In this document: piece by piece, positions 1 to 12,600 of the stretch
Layout: every line of letters begins with the position of its first letter
Position numbering within the stretch: the stretch's first letter is position 1
Assembly (NCBI GenBank): GCA_013397075.1
Contig: VWZS01004857.1
Location: forward strand, 771,832-835,831
Reading direction: 5' to 3'
From: Rhabdornis inornatus
Taxonomy: Eukaryota > Chordata > Aves > Passeriformes > Rhabdornithidae
Length of the DNA: 64,000 nucleotides
Translations under genes and position numbers: made by a program
Notes under the pieces: model-generated
What the model saw: the letters and a program-made list of their open reading frames with translations, nothing else
The model's database searches: none
Told to the model about the DNA's origin: nothing

Positions 1-1787
1 AGATTAGTATTAATGGATTAGGAATCCAATTAGCCACTCCTCTTCTTTTAGCAAAAGCTGGCATGTCAAAGGTTGCTGTCTCTCATGAGAACAGTGGGGT
101 GCAGATGGCTGAAAATCGTGACATGCTTTGATGCAAAACAAAATTTTGGCCCCATCGTTTTGTTTCCAGCTTTGGACCTCCTAAGGAAAGCAACCCTGTC
201 ACTGGCTGGCTGGGCTCCTCCACACAGCCACTTCCATCTGTAGCCATCTTTCCATGCTAATCGAACAGATTTTTTATCCAGATTGGTATCTGTTTGCCAG
301 ACACTGTTACAGGGCTGTCAACAAATGGACTGCAAATCAGCTTTATATTTGTTTAAATGAAGTTTTTTCTCTTGTCTTTCACACTTCTTCAGTGAAGCTC
401 AAGGTCAGCATTAGAGAATTTTTTTGAAAGAAAAAAAAAAAAACATTTCTTTTCCACTTTCTTTCTGCTCGTAGAAATTTATTGGTTTTTTGTTTGTTGT
501 TTTTTTTCAGCTGGAATTTAATGCTGGACTACTTTCAATACTGTATTTTTTACATAGCAGTATTTCCTATTCATCTTCTGAGAACTGCCTTGTACCCTTT
601 AATGAGGAATTCAGAAGGCTTTGTATTTTGTTAAATATGTGCTAGACTAATAATGACCAGAAAATTTGCAGAATTCCTAGATATTAATCTGGCCTCTGCT
701 GGGCTTTGCAATGGTTGCAGAGGGATTTGTCAGAGAAAATTAGTGCTTTAGTCTGTCACACAGAGTGCCTCTGGCATCTTGGCATTCCAGAAGACGATGG
801 ATATTTCTTCTCCATTGTAGATTGAGTGTCATTCCACACAATGCCCAGTTCATTCCAGATTTTTATCCAGGTCTTAAGGGTGATCAGCAGTGATATATGA
901 TTGGTGGTGGGGGGAAAGAAGGTTGCTTTCTCCTTCCCTCCTTTTTTTTTCCCTCTTACTTATATTGCCCAGATACTACAGAAGTCTTTGCAGAGTATCT
1001 ACCTGGATTTGTCAGCTGTTGCCAAAGCACTTTGAATCCTGGCTTGTGTGACATTACTGATATAGTGTGGTACAGGTGGGAATCTAGAGAAATCTAGATG
1101 GGTCCTTCTTAATCCCTCTACAGAGAACAAGATTTGTGGAGGCATTCTCCAAGAGTTGAGAAAGGAATTAGTAGGCATTATCACAATAGCACTTCATAGG
1201 CAAAAAAAACATCCCAAACATGCCATGGAAGACCACCAAGTATTCACTGTTACTTTAACCTCAGATCCAGGTATGAAACAGGGTCTCTGGCATGGTCCCT
1301 GATGGCTGCCAGCTGATACCAGGCTCACCAAGGAGATCAGCTTTCAGATTCTCTGACTGATCTTTTTTGCATACAACTGATGAAAGGCACTGTCAGAGGG
1401 TGCTGTTCTTGGGAGCAGTTCCAGTGCCTTATTCTCTTTCCATTTTCTCAGTGTCTGAAGAAGATAAAGCACTGAAAACTGAATCTCCTGAATATCTCAT
1501 TTGTTCTGATCTTTGTTCAACTGTACTATTATCAGATTTAAGAATTACTTGAGTCTGACCAGTCTGTTTCCTATACCTGATATTAAATACTGACACTGAC
1601 TTTTGTGGAACCAGATGCAGACTGCTGCACTGACTGTGCTCGGAACGGATCCACACAAGCTGTGCTGACTTAAACTTCCTAGGATGCAGTTATCAGTATC
1701 TAGAGACCTAACAATGCCTTTTTCCTAATGGTCATGACCAAAGACCATCAGATTTTTAAAATTGGTAGAAAAATAAATCTATAAGTG
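1..1787. other. intergenic, nothing recognised
   Basis: AT-leaning sequence with short A and T runs near 430-510. No exon, RNA gene or repeat family is recognisable. In mammals MCM9 lies upstream of CEP85L in the same direction, but I see no MCM9 coding sequence here. Confidence 0.6.
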
Positions 1788-1811
1788 ATGGCTGGGGTTA
1801 AACCATGACAG
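1788..1811 (+). repeat. short match to the 3' terminus of the ERVL-like LTR
   Basis: The sequence GGCTGGGGTTAAACCATGAC matches what I recall as the 3' end of the avian ERVL LTR family found elsewhere in the window, here in + orientation. The sequence before it does not clearly continue the LTR, so only the tip may survive. Confidence 0.35.
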
Positions 1812-3527
1812 CAGTGCATGGAAACATGGAAACAGGCCCTCCAAGGTAGTTAAAAATGAAAAGCGATAACCAAAATAATTTAGGATGAAAGATAATATTT
1901 TACATAATTTAAAAAATTGTTTTGGTTAAATAATCTGTCCTGTAAATTGAACAAACTCTGTACTGAAGAGCCAGTATATCCTTCTTATAGTCTCTAAAAT
2001 TGATATAATTATATATTCTTATAATTATAATTCAATATCTGTTAGCTTGTTACACTGTCTTTGGACAACCCAGACAAGAATTAATAATGTCTATTTAAAA
2101 CCTAATTTAATTTTCAGTGATTAAAAAATAATTAACACCAGTTCAGGCAATCTGCACATCACATTCCTTGCCATCACTTTAGTTTTCTTGGAACTGAGAA
2201 AAATAACAGCTTTTTAAATTAAATTAAACAAATGTTGCTTTGGTCTTTCCAGGCTGTTCACGGAAAATCCCACTATCTTCATGTTTGTAATTAGATGCAA
2301 TCGTTTCAGTGAAGTCCCCCACTTGATATTTAAGTGGAAGTGGAACACAGAGCTGCAGGAGGGAGTAGGAAGGAGGGTGCTGGGAATCTTTTCTGGGTCT
2401 GGCACAGCAGGTATTCCTGCCAGCTGTGCTGCACCCCTGCCACCCATGGGTCATGAGTTCCTCCTGGGCAGAGCCCAGCAGCTGGAAGATATGGACACAC
2501 AAGTTCAATACTGATATTTTTGCCCTTTTTTACAAGCAGAGGATTTGGCTTCTGGTTTGTCTTTTTGTTTCCTTTCTTCTCTGGCTCCAGAGTTTCCTAC
2601 TTAACAAATACATGTGTTATGATGACCACTTTTCTTTGATGTGTATCTCCTTCCTTCTTTTCTCTTTCCTCCTCTCTCTCTTCCTTTCAGTTTTTCTGTT
2701 CAGGCTATGTGTGATTACAACCAAGTTTTGCTTACAATTATTAGGTTAAACCATACCACTGCCCCACACATCAGCCCAATTTACTGCAAAAGCTAAATTC
2801 TGATTTGAAGCATGTCTTTGATTCCAGCAAGTTTCATGTGATTCTCATCTGTGTGAGAGAGACCTGTGTCTATCCCAGCAGCCTCCCACTCCAAAATCCC
2901 TGGGACAGCAATGTCCTGCAGAGCTCTTTCACACCAGAGAGTAACAACACAGACCTTGACAGAAGAACAGGGAAATTGCTACCAGAGCCTCTAGAGAGAA
3001 TAATCTTTTTCATTTTGTGCCATGCAGGTGTATCGCTTTTCAGTAGTACAGAGTAGGTACATTTTAAGCAGCTGATACATTTTCTAAAGGAGTCAGCACT
3101 AATAATTGGTCTGCAAGCAAATGCCTTTGGTAATAAATCTTTCCATTCATATGCTCTAGGAAACAGAGAAGGAAAAGGCCCAGCAGACCTGATTCCTGTC
3201 ACGGTTGTTTTTATCACTGCCCTGCTAAATAATCTCTGGTAAGTTGTTTCACAGTCCTTTCCTGATCAAATTTTTGTCAGTGTAGAATAAGAATTCCCAA
3301 GTGACACTGTTTTACTTACAACACTACTAGTAAAATTGTTTACAGAGAAGGTCCTCAGACTCAGGGGATTCATTAAGCTTTTACAGCTGTTGGGTATGGG
3401 CTTTTTGTCATCTGGCCATCAAACCAGATGATGAAAGGAGTTCACCAATGTGGGACTCTTTTTAGAAGTAACTTGCATTTTAGTTTGATGATCTTTCCTG
3501 ACCATACGTAGAAATAATGGCCCCACA
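1812..3527. other. intergenic, nothing recognised
   Basis: An AT-rich patch at 1870-2140 is followed by a pyrimidine-rich stretch near 2640-2700. Open frames here are short and without splice context. Confidence 0.6.
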
Positions 3528-4075
3528 AATCTCCAGGGGAATAGGAAGGAGAATCAGAGGAGTAAAAATGAGAACAGCTTGTGGTTTGAGATAAATTTTA
3601 ATAGATAAAACAAAAGCCATCCACACATAAGCAAAGCAAAACAAGGAATTCATTCACCACTTCCCATGGGCAGGAAGGTGTTCACACATCCCCTGGAAAG
3701 CAGAGCCCCATCATGTGTAATGCTTACTTGGGAAGACAAACACCATCACTCTGAATGTGTCCCCTGCCCCTTCTTTCTTTTTTCCCTTTTATTTATATGC
3801 TGGCCATGATGCCATGATGCCATGTTGTATGGAATAACCCTTCAGTCCTTTGGGGTCAGCTGTCCCAGCTGTGTCCCCTCCCCACTGCTTGTCCACTCCC
3901 AGCCTACTCACTGGTGGAGAGAAAGGCAGAAAGGTCTTTATTCTGTGTAAGACCAGTTCAGCAATAACAAAAATATTCCACCTGTCATCAGTAGTGATTC
4001 CAGCACAAATCCAAAACACAGCCTCATACTACATACATAAAGAAAACTAACTCTACCCCAGCCAAAACCACTACA
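3528..4075 (-). mobile_element. ERVL-like LTR (3' LTR, antisense)
   Basis: Read on the minus strand, the block starts TGTAGTGGTTTTGGCTGGGG at 4075, a 5' LTR start I associate with avian ERVL-type LTRs. It contains ATATAAATAAAAGGG at about 3784-3798 as a possible TATA element. It continues to about 3528 with TTTATCTCAAACCACAAGCTG-like sequence typical of the R/U5 side. A purine-rich tract abuts its start, which marks it as the 3' LTR. A second copy in the window at 62.1-62.5 kb shares blocks with it. The terminal CA side seems truncated, so the left boundary is approximate. Family naming is from memory. Confidence 0.75.
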
Positions 4076-4094
4076 TTCTCCACCCCTTATTCCA
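4076..4094 (-). mobile_element. polypurine tract next to LTR
   Basis: On the minus strand this reads GGAATAAGGGGTGGAGAA directly before the TG that starts the LTR. A polypurine tract in this position is the plus-strand primer of reverse transcription. It shows that the LTR to its left is a 3' LTR and that internal element sequence should continue to the right. Confidence 0.6.
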
Positions 4095-4650
4095 AACCAT
4101 TTACATAATGGTCAGATCCCACGCTATCTATTGCATTGTCATTAACCACCACACCCCTTCCCATCACTCAGTATAACACACAGGTGTGATTCCTTTAGTT
4201 TATGGATGACCCCTGTAAAATGTCCATAAAATTTCCATAAAATATCCACTGAGCTTGTTTAGTCCATGGCTTCGGGCTCCCTCAGCTATGGTGATCACTC
4301 AGGGTGGGGCAGGTGTTGTGGGTTTGTTGTGTGGAGTCACTGGGCACCAAAGGCAGCTTGGGTTGGGTCAATGCTGCACTTGCACTGCTTCTTGTAAGGC
4401 TTCTCCTCCACTGTTCAGGTGGATTTGGAACAGTAATTCCTATAACAGCAATTTAAAGGTATATCCATTACAAGCTCCATTCCTAGTCTCCTTGGACCAC
4501 GTTACAGAGCTTAACATTGCAGTGAGCACTGACTAGGAAACCACGAAAGTAAATGCCCAGTAGTTAAAAGTAGTTAATTTTCCTGTCTTTCTTTGTATCT
4601 ATAATAAGGCTCTGAGGACTTTATTGCCCTCAGGCAGCGTGCCTGTCTCT
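4095..4650 (-). mobile_element. probable 3' internal remnant of the ERV
   Basis: This unique-looking stretch lies between the polypurine tract and the next repeat. In element orientation it is immediately upstream of the 3' LTR, so it should be the end of the internal region. It has no open frame that I recognise as pol or another retroviral protein. No 5' LTR is seen to the right. The right limit is uncertain and part of this may be ordinary flanking DNA. Confidence 0.35.
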
Positions 4651-4662
4651 AGCAGTTCCACA

Positions 4663-4738
4663 TAGAATCACAGAACCATTTAGGTTGGAAAGGACTTTTA
4701 AGATCATCAAGTCCAACCATAACTGAGTCTGACCGACT
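4663..4738 (-). repeat. CR1 LINE 3' tail
   Basis: Reverse complement of the CR1 3' end: AGAATCACAGAACC, then TAGGTTGGAAAGGAC, then AAGATCATCAAGTCCAACC. It is 5'-truncated, as CR1 copies usually are, and has no coding capacity. Confidence 0.9.
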
Positions 4739-7700
4739 GCAACAAGCACATTTCTTACTGTTCCCACATCCTGCACTTTCTAGTTTCTTTTCATGGCCCA
4801 TTGCCTTGCAATTGATTTTACTTCTCACTGTGAATTCTCCATAAATAAAAGGTTGGCAATAACACTTTAACATAAACAGTCAGTTATTGTGATGCTCTAT
4901 TTATTCACTCAATCAATAACTTACAATTGGTAAAAAAATCCATTGACAGGAAGTTCCCTCATTCCCAACCTGAATTGTTCCCCAGCAGTTGCGAAAAGAC
5001 CCTACAGCCAAGTGTTAACAGTGGGAGTTACTAGTGATTGTCACAGCACCCTGTGTTTCTTTCTTTCTCAGTTGCATCTACCTTGAAATATAATAACTGG
5101 CAGGCCCAGAGCGAATTGGCCTGGATAGGTGTTCCTGTATTCATTTATACTGATAACAGAGAAATCATGATTTCAAAAGTCAGCTTCTTACTTAGGCAAA
5201 ATTATGGCAGCAGACAATACAGGCATAACATGTACTGGGTGTTGGCAGAGAGAAGCTGCTTCAGGCTGCAGCAAGACTGCTTTTTTAGTTTATTGCTTCA
5301 TCTTTGCCACTGCAGGATCGTGCACAGCAATTGATGCCATCGTTTTGTGTCGGTTTTTAGTACTAAAACCTTTTGTCACTTGAATAACTTTCACTTAATT
5401 TGAAGCATATGCCATGAGTTTGAAATGTAAAGTGTATCTTTAAAAAGCAGAAATGACTGTCACTGGGAGTTAGTGGATGAAGGAGGCAACCTATTGATGC
5501 CAAAATTCCGATGATCTATGCTTTAAATTCTTGGTGTGATCACTTGTTATTATTCAAAGTACCTCACTTTGAAGTAATATTGTCCAATGCTAGGAATCTC
5601 AGGGAACAATGATAAAGAGAATGTGACTGAAAAACTGGATGAAAGATAACAAGAGAAACATCATAATATTTCATGAGCATATGACTTCGGGGTGGACATT
5701 TTATCTGGTACTGTTAACTGATAAAAAGGTGTCTGAAGCTCTGATTCTGCAAAAGCTATGTAGTCCTTCAACAGAGAAGAGAAATATAGAATATGCCCAG
5801 ATTTAGAAATACAGATTATATTTCTTAATGTTTGAAATGAGTTGTAATGTTGAGATTCTCTATGCCTGTAAATATTTTTGCCATGTCTCTTCAGAGACCT
5901 ACGTTCTGACAAAAGTAGTGGGTTGAGAGAAAGAGTGGGTTTAACTGGAGCATTAGCTTTTCACATTAAATTCACATTTCACATTAAATTCTTCATTTCT
6001 TAGAAAGAAGCTTTTATATATATGATCCTACCTATATTTTTGTTGGATGTCCTACACCATAAAAAACTTCAGCACCTAAATATGTTCCATAGGTAATATT
6101 TTGTCATCAGATGAAGTGGATATGCATGTTGAAACAAATTTCAAATGTCCATGTCTGATGTTACCCCACCAATTCAATACCATTTCATAAGTCCTTAAGG
6201 AGATCCATACATAAAAAACCCTCACATATATGAATAAAAGAGTGCTATTTAATATACATGTCTTCTCTGAATCATTACTCTACAATTTTAGTTTCGGTGT
6301 TTGCCTCCCACTAAAAGGGGGTTTATTCTACTGAATCAAATATTAGAGGAAGAAGCACAAGTATGGGCTGCCAAAGCACTTTGGTACCTGAAAATTTTCA
6401 ATGACTTTTCACAAATTGCCCGTAACAATCAAGGGTGTCTTTCAAGTGAAGTTATACTCAAAAGAAACCTGGGGAATATCGTGAGTTGCACTGGTTTCTG
6501 TAAATTGCATGTGAAAAGGACCAAATCAACAATTTTTTCATCACAGACAATGTGGAGTAGGATCAATAGTTCCCTCCTGGTCTCCACAGGTCTCAAGAAA
6601 TTTAGAAAAGCACAGAAACTTAAGTTGTCAGTGAAAACAATGCAATTAATAGCAAGTCTGCAAAAAGCAAAACCACATAAGCGTAGCCCTTCCTGACAAC
6701 TTTCTGTATAAAGACATGTTTTAAATCAATGGAATTTCAACTGGTGCTTAGACTGAAAAAGGTCAAAATAAACAGATATGCAACGAGAAAAGTGAAATTA
6801 CAGAAATATAACAATCTTACATTCCACGTTTTGTGCTCTTGCTGAGGTCAACAAAAGAAGTGAGATTTATTTTCTTTGTGTTGTACATATTTTTGCATCG
6901 CAATATTAGTGTGGCCACATTTCTAAAAGTCACTGTAATTTTTTAACCATTCCTTTACAATGCTCTGAATTGTGCTAGTGAGACAAGCCTTTCTGCTTTT
7001 CTTTCTTTTTTTTTTTTTTCTGTAAGATGCACTATGGGGATTCCTATTGAATGAGTGATTATTTCCAGCTGTGTCAATAAATTTTCTGAAAAGATGACAA
7101 GGAATTGTTTGGATGTTGTCTTTTAACTCTCCAAAAATCAATTTTGAATTTTTAAAGGACATGTCTTTTATTGATTGCAAAGAACTAGCAATTATACTGT
7201 GAGAAACAAATATATTATCATGAATGGAGGAGGAGCAGCCCTGAAACATTTCTGTGATTCATATTTTCTTCAGAAGTTTTTCCTTAAGAAGGGCACTTCA
7301 AATGAAAACTCTTTCTAAAAAAGTGCAGGACTCGATGCTGTGTTTGGTTTTAAACTTATCCTCGTCTCTTCCCCCACACTGAACCCATATGGTTTGAATT
7401 AAAGAAACAAAGTACAAAGCAATAATTTTAAAATTGTAATTTTAAAATGTTGCTCAGGAATGCATCCATTAATGAGAATAGCTAATGTAAAGAAAGAGCT
7501 TCACATAACAAAAAAGCTGAACTCCAAACAATTCCTTATCCATTCAAAAAGTAAACTTGCATAAACACCTATTTACTATAGATAGTACTGTCAGCTCTGG
7601 AGAACCGTGATTTTAATATTAATTCCTGTGGTTTGCTTTTGTTTCAGGCAGTGTTTATCAACGCAGACTGTTTAGAGTAATTATTCAGTCCACAGGTATT

Positions 7701-9387
7701 TGTCTCTGCATCCAATGAACTTCTACAGTCTCTGCTTCCAAAGGTAAATTATAGACCTGAGCTCCAGATCTGGTTTAGCTGATCTGATCATTCAGAGAAC
7801 AGCAAGAACTTGTTCCAAAGAAAAATTTGTTCCAAAGAATTAGTTCCATTTGTTCTGGTTGTATTTGCAGTAATCTTTATTTGGGTGAGGACACAAGGTG
7901 TTTCACCAAGTGAAAGGAGTTGTATAAATGCAGTTGAGAGTATCCACAGACATGTAATGTCTTAACATTACCCAAGTGCAATCAGTGGTAGCTAGATCAA
8001 TATTTATCTGAACAATTGTCTGGATCCCAAGACGAAGTGGCAGTGCATGAACCCCATTAATCCCACGAGGAGATGTATCTCCCAGCAAGGAAACGTATTT
8101 CAGAGTTTGATTTAGCCTCAAGGGTATTGCATCAGAGAAAAAAAAGACTTGGGTATCAGAGTTAAAAATTTATATATTCAAAACCCCTGCGGTATTCTGT
8201 ACAGCACAAAAGGGAGTTCCTCCATGCCAATTTTCCAGCAGTGAAGTCCCCTCAGGAGTTAAGTGCGTGTTTTGTGTACAGTCTGTTGCTACCTAGTGAA
8301 TGTAGCTAAGATACACTGAGATCTCTATTTTAAGCAAATATACACTGAACTCAGTGGTAAGACCAGGTACGTTTGGTATTCAATGAACCTGGTTCAATGT
8401 ACATGATAATTTGCCCTCTAAACAATAGTTAAAACACCTGTGTAAGTTCAAGTTCATATTCTAGTCATGAGTTTTTGAACTCACATCTATTATGAATGCT
8501 TAAATGAGCTACATAATGCTATAGGAAGTAGTTTTAACCTTTTCATTGCAAAATGGGACAACTTTATGTAGTAATTAGAGAAAGGCAATAGCTTTATGAC
8601 TAGACCACTTGTCTAGATTGGTGGAGGAAAAGACTAAGGTTCTTCCATCTACTCTCGTGAATCATTAAATATCCAAACAATAAATGGGTTTCCCCAAACT
8701 TAGGTGAATGCTTAAACATCAAGAGCAAGAAGAGACACAGTGTAAATGTGTAAATATTCAATGCAAAGAGCAACACTTCCAACACAAGGAATTAAGAAAA
8801 CCCCATCCCATGCTGAGGCCAAAGTTGGTACCTCTTCTGCAGCTGTGTTGGCATCTCTTCCCTGTGAACTGAACTGCTTGTAACAGTACAGGTTCCTTTT
8901 CCTTTAGCTGTTGGGGGTTTCATGCAAGGATTAGGTCTCTGAAGTTAAATAGAAAGACAGTAATTTGAAAGCCAGGATTATTTTGGGAAGTTGGTCCCTA
9001 GCATGTTGCAGCTGGATCCTCTTTCCCCTCTCACGCTGCAGATCAGTTACATTCCAGCAGTACAGCCCAAAATAACTGGTAATCCTCGGCCAGAGTGATG
9101 GGCTGAGAGAGAGGACAGGACAGCTGGATGAACTTCCACAGAGGGTCAGCAATGTTAGACTGAAGAAAGGGAAATGATGGTTGTACCTGAAAAAGCTGGG
9201 GGCAAGGAGAGGAGGGAGAGAGCAGTCACAAGGATTGCATTATACAGTCCATTCTGAAGGGAAGAATATGGGGAGAAAGGGAACCAATCAAAATAAAAAA
9301 GGCCTTTATTTTTTAATGAAAATTGTATATTTACATACTAGAAGTCTTCTTAGTAAGAGGAGGTCATGCAGAAGGTCAAACTTTTTA
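4739..9387. other. intergenic, nothing recognised
   Basis: No supported gene. Small local duplications occur, such as TTTCACATTAAATTC twice near 5958-5991 and TTGTTCCAAAGAA twice near 7811-7839. A 131-codon open frame at 6301-6696 begins with TTG, resembles nothing I know and has no splice context. Confidence 0.6.
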
Positions 9388-9658
9388 GTAGGGTCTGTAG
9401 CAATAGGACGAGGGCCATGGTTTCAAACTGAAAGAGGATAGATTTAGATTACATATACAGAACAAATTTTTTATGGTGAAGCACTAGCACAGATTGCTCA
9501 GAAGGTGGTGGATGCACCATCCCTGGAAATATTCAAAGTTGCATTGGACAGAGCTCTGAGCAACCTGGTTCAGTGGAAGATGTCCCTGCTCAATTAATGG
9601 TTTGCACTACATGACATTTAAAGGTGCATTCCAACCAAAACTACTGTGTGATCCTAGG
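9388..9658 (+). repeat. CR1 LINE 3' end
   Basis: The order of blocks follows a CR1 3' UTR: AGCAATAGGACGAGGG, CTGAAAGAGGATAGATTTAG, AGGTGGTGGATGCACCATCC, TTGGACAGAGCTCTGAGCAA, and ATTCCAACC near the end. It is moderately diverged and 5'-truncated. Confidence 0.9.
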
Positions 9659-12600
9659 AATAAGAGAGAAGTGAGGAAGCTGGAAAGTGAAGAGTCACTT
9701 GAAAAGGAAAGAGAGGGTTAAGGCAATAAGAAGTCAGACAGGAAATGGAAGATGAAACTCAAGGACAAAAGCACCTTTATTTCTGGATCAATTACAGAGG
9801 TGTCTGACTTGTCAGGGGTCAGCCTCTTCACTTCAGCCAGCGAGTAACATCCACCGTTCTCGTCAAATTATCTGCTACTGTTATCTGCTGATAAGATGGT
9901 AGCAGAGGTGGGGGGGAAATGCTCTTTTTTTGTCTGCTTTTGCAGGTTCTTCAGGAAGTGGCAAAATCACCTAGGGTGTCAAATAACCCACACAGCAGGT
10001 GTGCTTGGTGCAGGCAGGGGTTCTATGGAAGTTGAAGCCATTTTTTTTCCGGATAGTGCTGTTCAGATTACCTGAAAATGCAGCAAGGAAAGACTGTCTA
10101 TGTTAAAACGGGAAAAATGCAAAGAAACCAGATGGATTTCACCGAAGCTAGGTAAAACTTCTCCTTCCATGCCTTTTGACTCGTGTTGTGCAAGACAACA
10201 TTGCTAACTTGCTGTCACAGATGCTTCCTTTTACATGTGCGCCTCCAGTGATTTTTAGTCTGACATGTAGCTGTGTGAGCAGGACCTCCTGGAGTCTGTG
10301 TCACAGAGCTGACTCAGCTTGCAAACACTTTTCCCTATTCACCATCCCTGCAGAGTCAGATGGAGTTCCTGAGGAATTCCGAAAGTTTCTTGACTCAGAA
10401 ACAGAGGTTCTGTAGGCTAGATCTGCCCTTCAGCAGTCCTGTGCAACTGCTCTTTTCTGTAATTCTGACGTCTTTTGCAACCACAACGTCTCTGCAAGAT
10501 TTTTCAACTGTTCTTGCAATTATAACTTAGTTGTCAACATTTCATCCACTTGCATGAATAGTTTGTTGCTCTGCTGCTAATCTCTACCTTATCTAACTAT
10601 TCAGTGGGTACTAAACTGACCGACAGAAATGCAGAGCTGAAAGCATAAGCCATGGTGAGGCAATCCAGTTAGCAAAGACACGCCACATGCCTGCAGTATC
10701 TGATGCTGTCAGTGCTTTTCCACGAGTTCCAGTCTTAGATAAATATTTCTGTGAGCTGGATATTAGTGGCAGCTTTCTGCATCTGTCAGATGCTAATTCA
10801 GAAACAAAAAAGAGATTATAGTTCCTGTCTAAAAGGCTGTGGGACACTGGCACGGATTCAGTGAGCTGTCTGCCCTACTATGAAACCTTGTTTAAGAAGG
10901 TAGGAGCAGGATCCTGATTAACTTATGGACAAAGTTCTACCTCAGCAGAGAATGCAAGGGCACGTGGAGATGTCTGTGGACCTATTTAACCTCGAGTGTG
11001 CCCATCTCTACCACGCTGCAGCAAAAGGCAGGGCAAGAGAGGTCCAAGTTCATCCCTATGTGACGAAGAGGAACTAAAGGTCAGTATTGCCTTTAATAAA
11101 TACCACTAACACGTGTGCAGATAAAATCAGTGTTAAACAGTAGCAGTCCTAGGATGCTTTTCTTCTGTAGCACTGCAATTCTGAGCACAGAGCTCTGAGT
11201 AATAAAGCCTTTTCACAGACATATTTCTAGTAGATCTTAGTTAAAGTCCCTTCCCTCCACATGGCGTCAGTTTAAGATTTACATGCAAAGCACAAGAAGA
11301 AGGGGAGGTGGCTGCCTGTTGTTGTTACCAACCCACTGCTGACTGCCTCTGCACTTTGCAGTGCGTGGTTTGAGCTGCAGTCGAGCAGCTCTCCCATAAT
11401 CACCACAATTTCCTGTTGCACTCATTTGAAAAGACAATGTTCCTGAGGAAGTTATGAAGACGGCAAGTAAGTTGCTGCCCTAATTTCTGTGTGTTTGGTT
11501 AAGAGTGCTTTCTTAATTATGCTGGTTAGAGCTTATTTACAGTGCTTCTCAAACATTTGGAGGGATAGGGTATATCCTCCAAAAGCTTGTGCTTCCAGAG
11601 AACATATGGGCAAAACTGTGTATTCTGGAGTCCCTTCAGCATGTTGCTCAGAAACAGCTGCAGAAGATTCAAGGCAGCTCTTTTTTCACTGGTGCTGAAA
11701 CTGTGAGGGAAGTGACTTAAATACTGAGTTGCAAGACGCTGCTGCAGCTGTGATGTCAGATAAGAAAATGCAACTATTAGTAAATCTGCTGTATGACTGT
11801 AAATGTTTCTTAAAGGCAGTAACTGAAAAAAGCAATTTCACACGTTCAAGCCAGCACTAATTTTTTTAATGTGCTGAATTATTTACGCCTTCAGATGGAC
11901 TCTTCCAACAGTTGTGAAGTGTGTGCTAGAGAGCTCCCTCACAGTTCACAAAACAGTTCTCAGTAGGAAGGATGTCTGTACCTTTTTGCTGACAGCCATG
12001 GCTTCCTGCCTTTGTTTGGGGAGAGGTTGCAGTGGAGGGAAGCAGCGAGTTTGCTGTCTGTCTGATGAGCAGATAACCTGCACAACTTGCAGCAGGGATC
12101 AGGGGACTGGTTTGACTTTGCCTGCCCTCTCTGTCACGACAGCAGTTGCTTTTCTGGTTAGAGCTCCCATGTGTACAGAGGGCTGGACACAGCTCTCAAG
12201 CAAGGGGATTATCCCGAGAGAATATTAGGTGCTATCCTTTTTTTCTGGGCACACAGGAAATGTTGTGGGAAAAGCTGAGTTGCTAGGCAGTTGTTTTGCT
12301 GGTGATGCGGGAACTAAGCCAGCACAGAGCAAGCCACAGAGGGGCTGTTCTTCTCTTCAGGCCAGAAGAGCAGAGCCTCAGCCTCTTCTCTGCACTCCGA
12401 GTTTTCCTCTGTGTCTGACCATCTGGAAGCCCTCGATGCCATGTACCACTGCTTTTAAAACTGATAATTAGATTGTGGCACTCTTCTTTCTACTCACCCA
12501 AAAAGTTCTAATTTCTGTAACATGTGTCTGATCAGTTTTTAAGTTTCCATTTACTCAAGCAAATCTTCTGTTGTCACTTCTAGAAAAAGCGAGATTTAGA

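Noticed and set aside
6301..6696. 131-codon basic open frame
   Set aside because: Starts at TTG, no recognised homology and no splice or promoter context.
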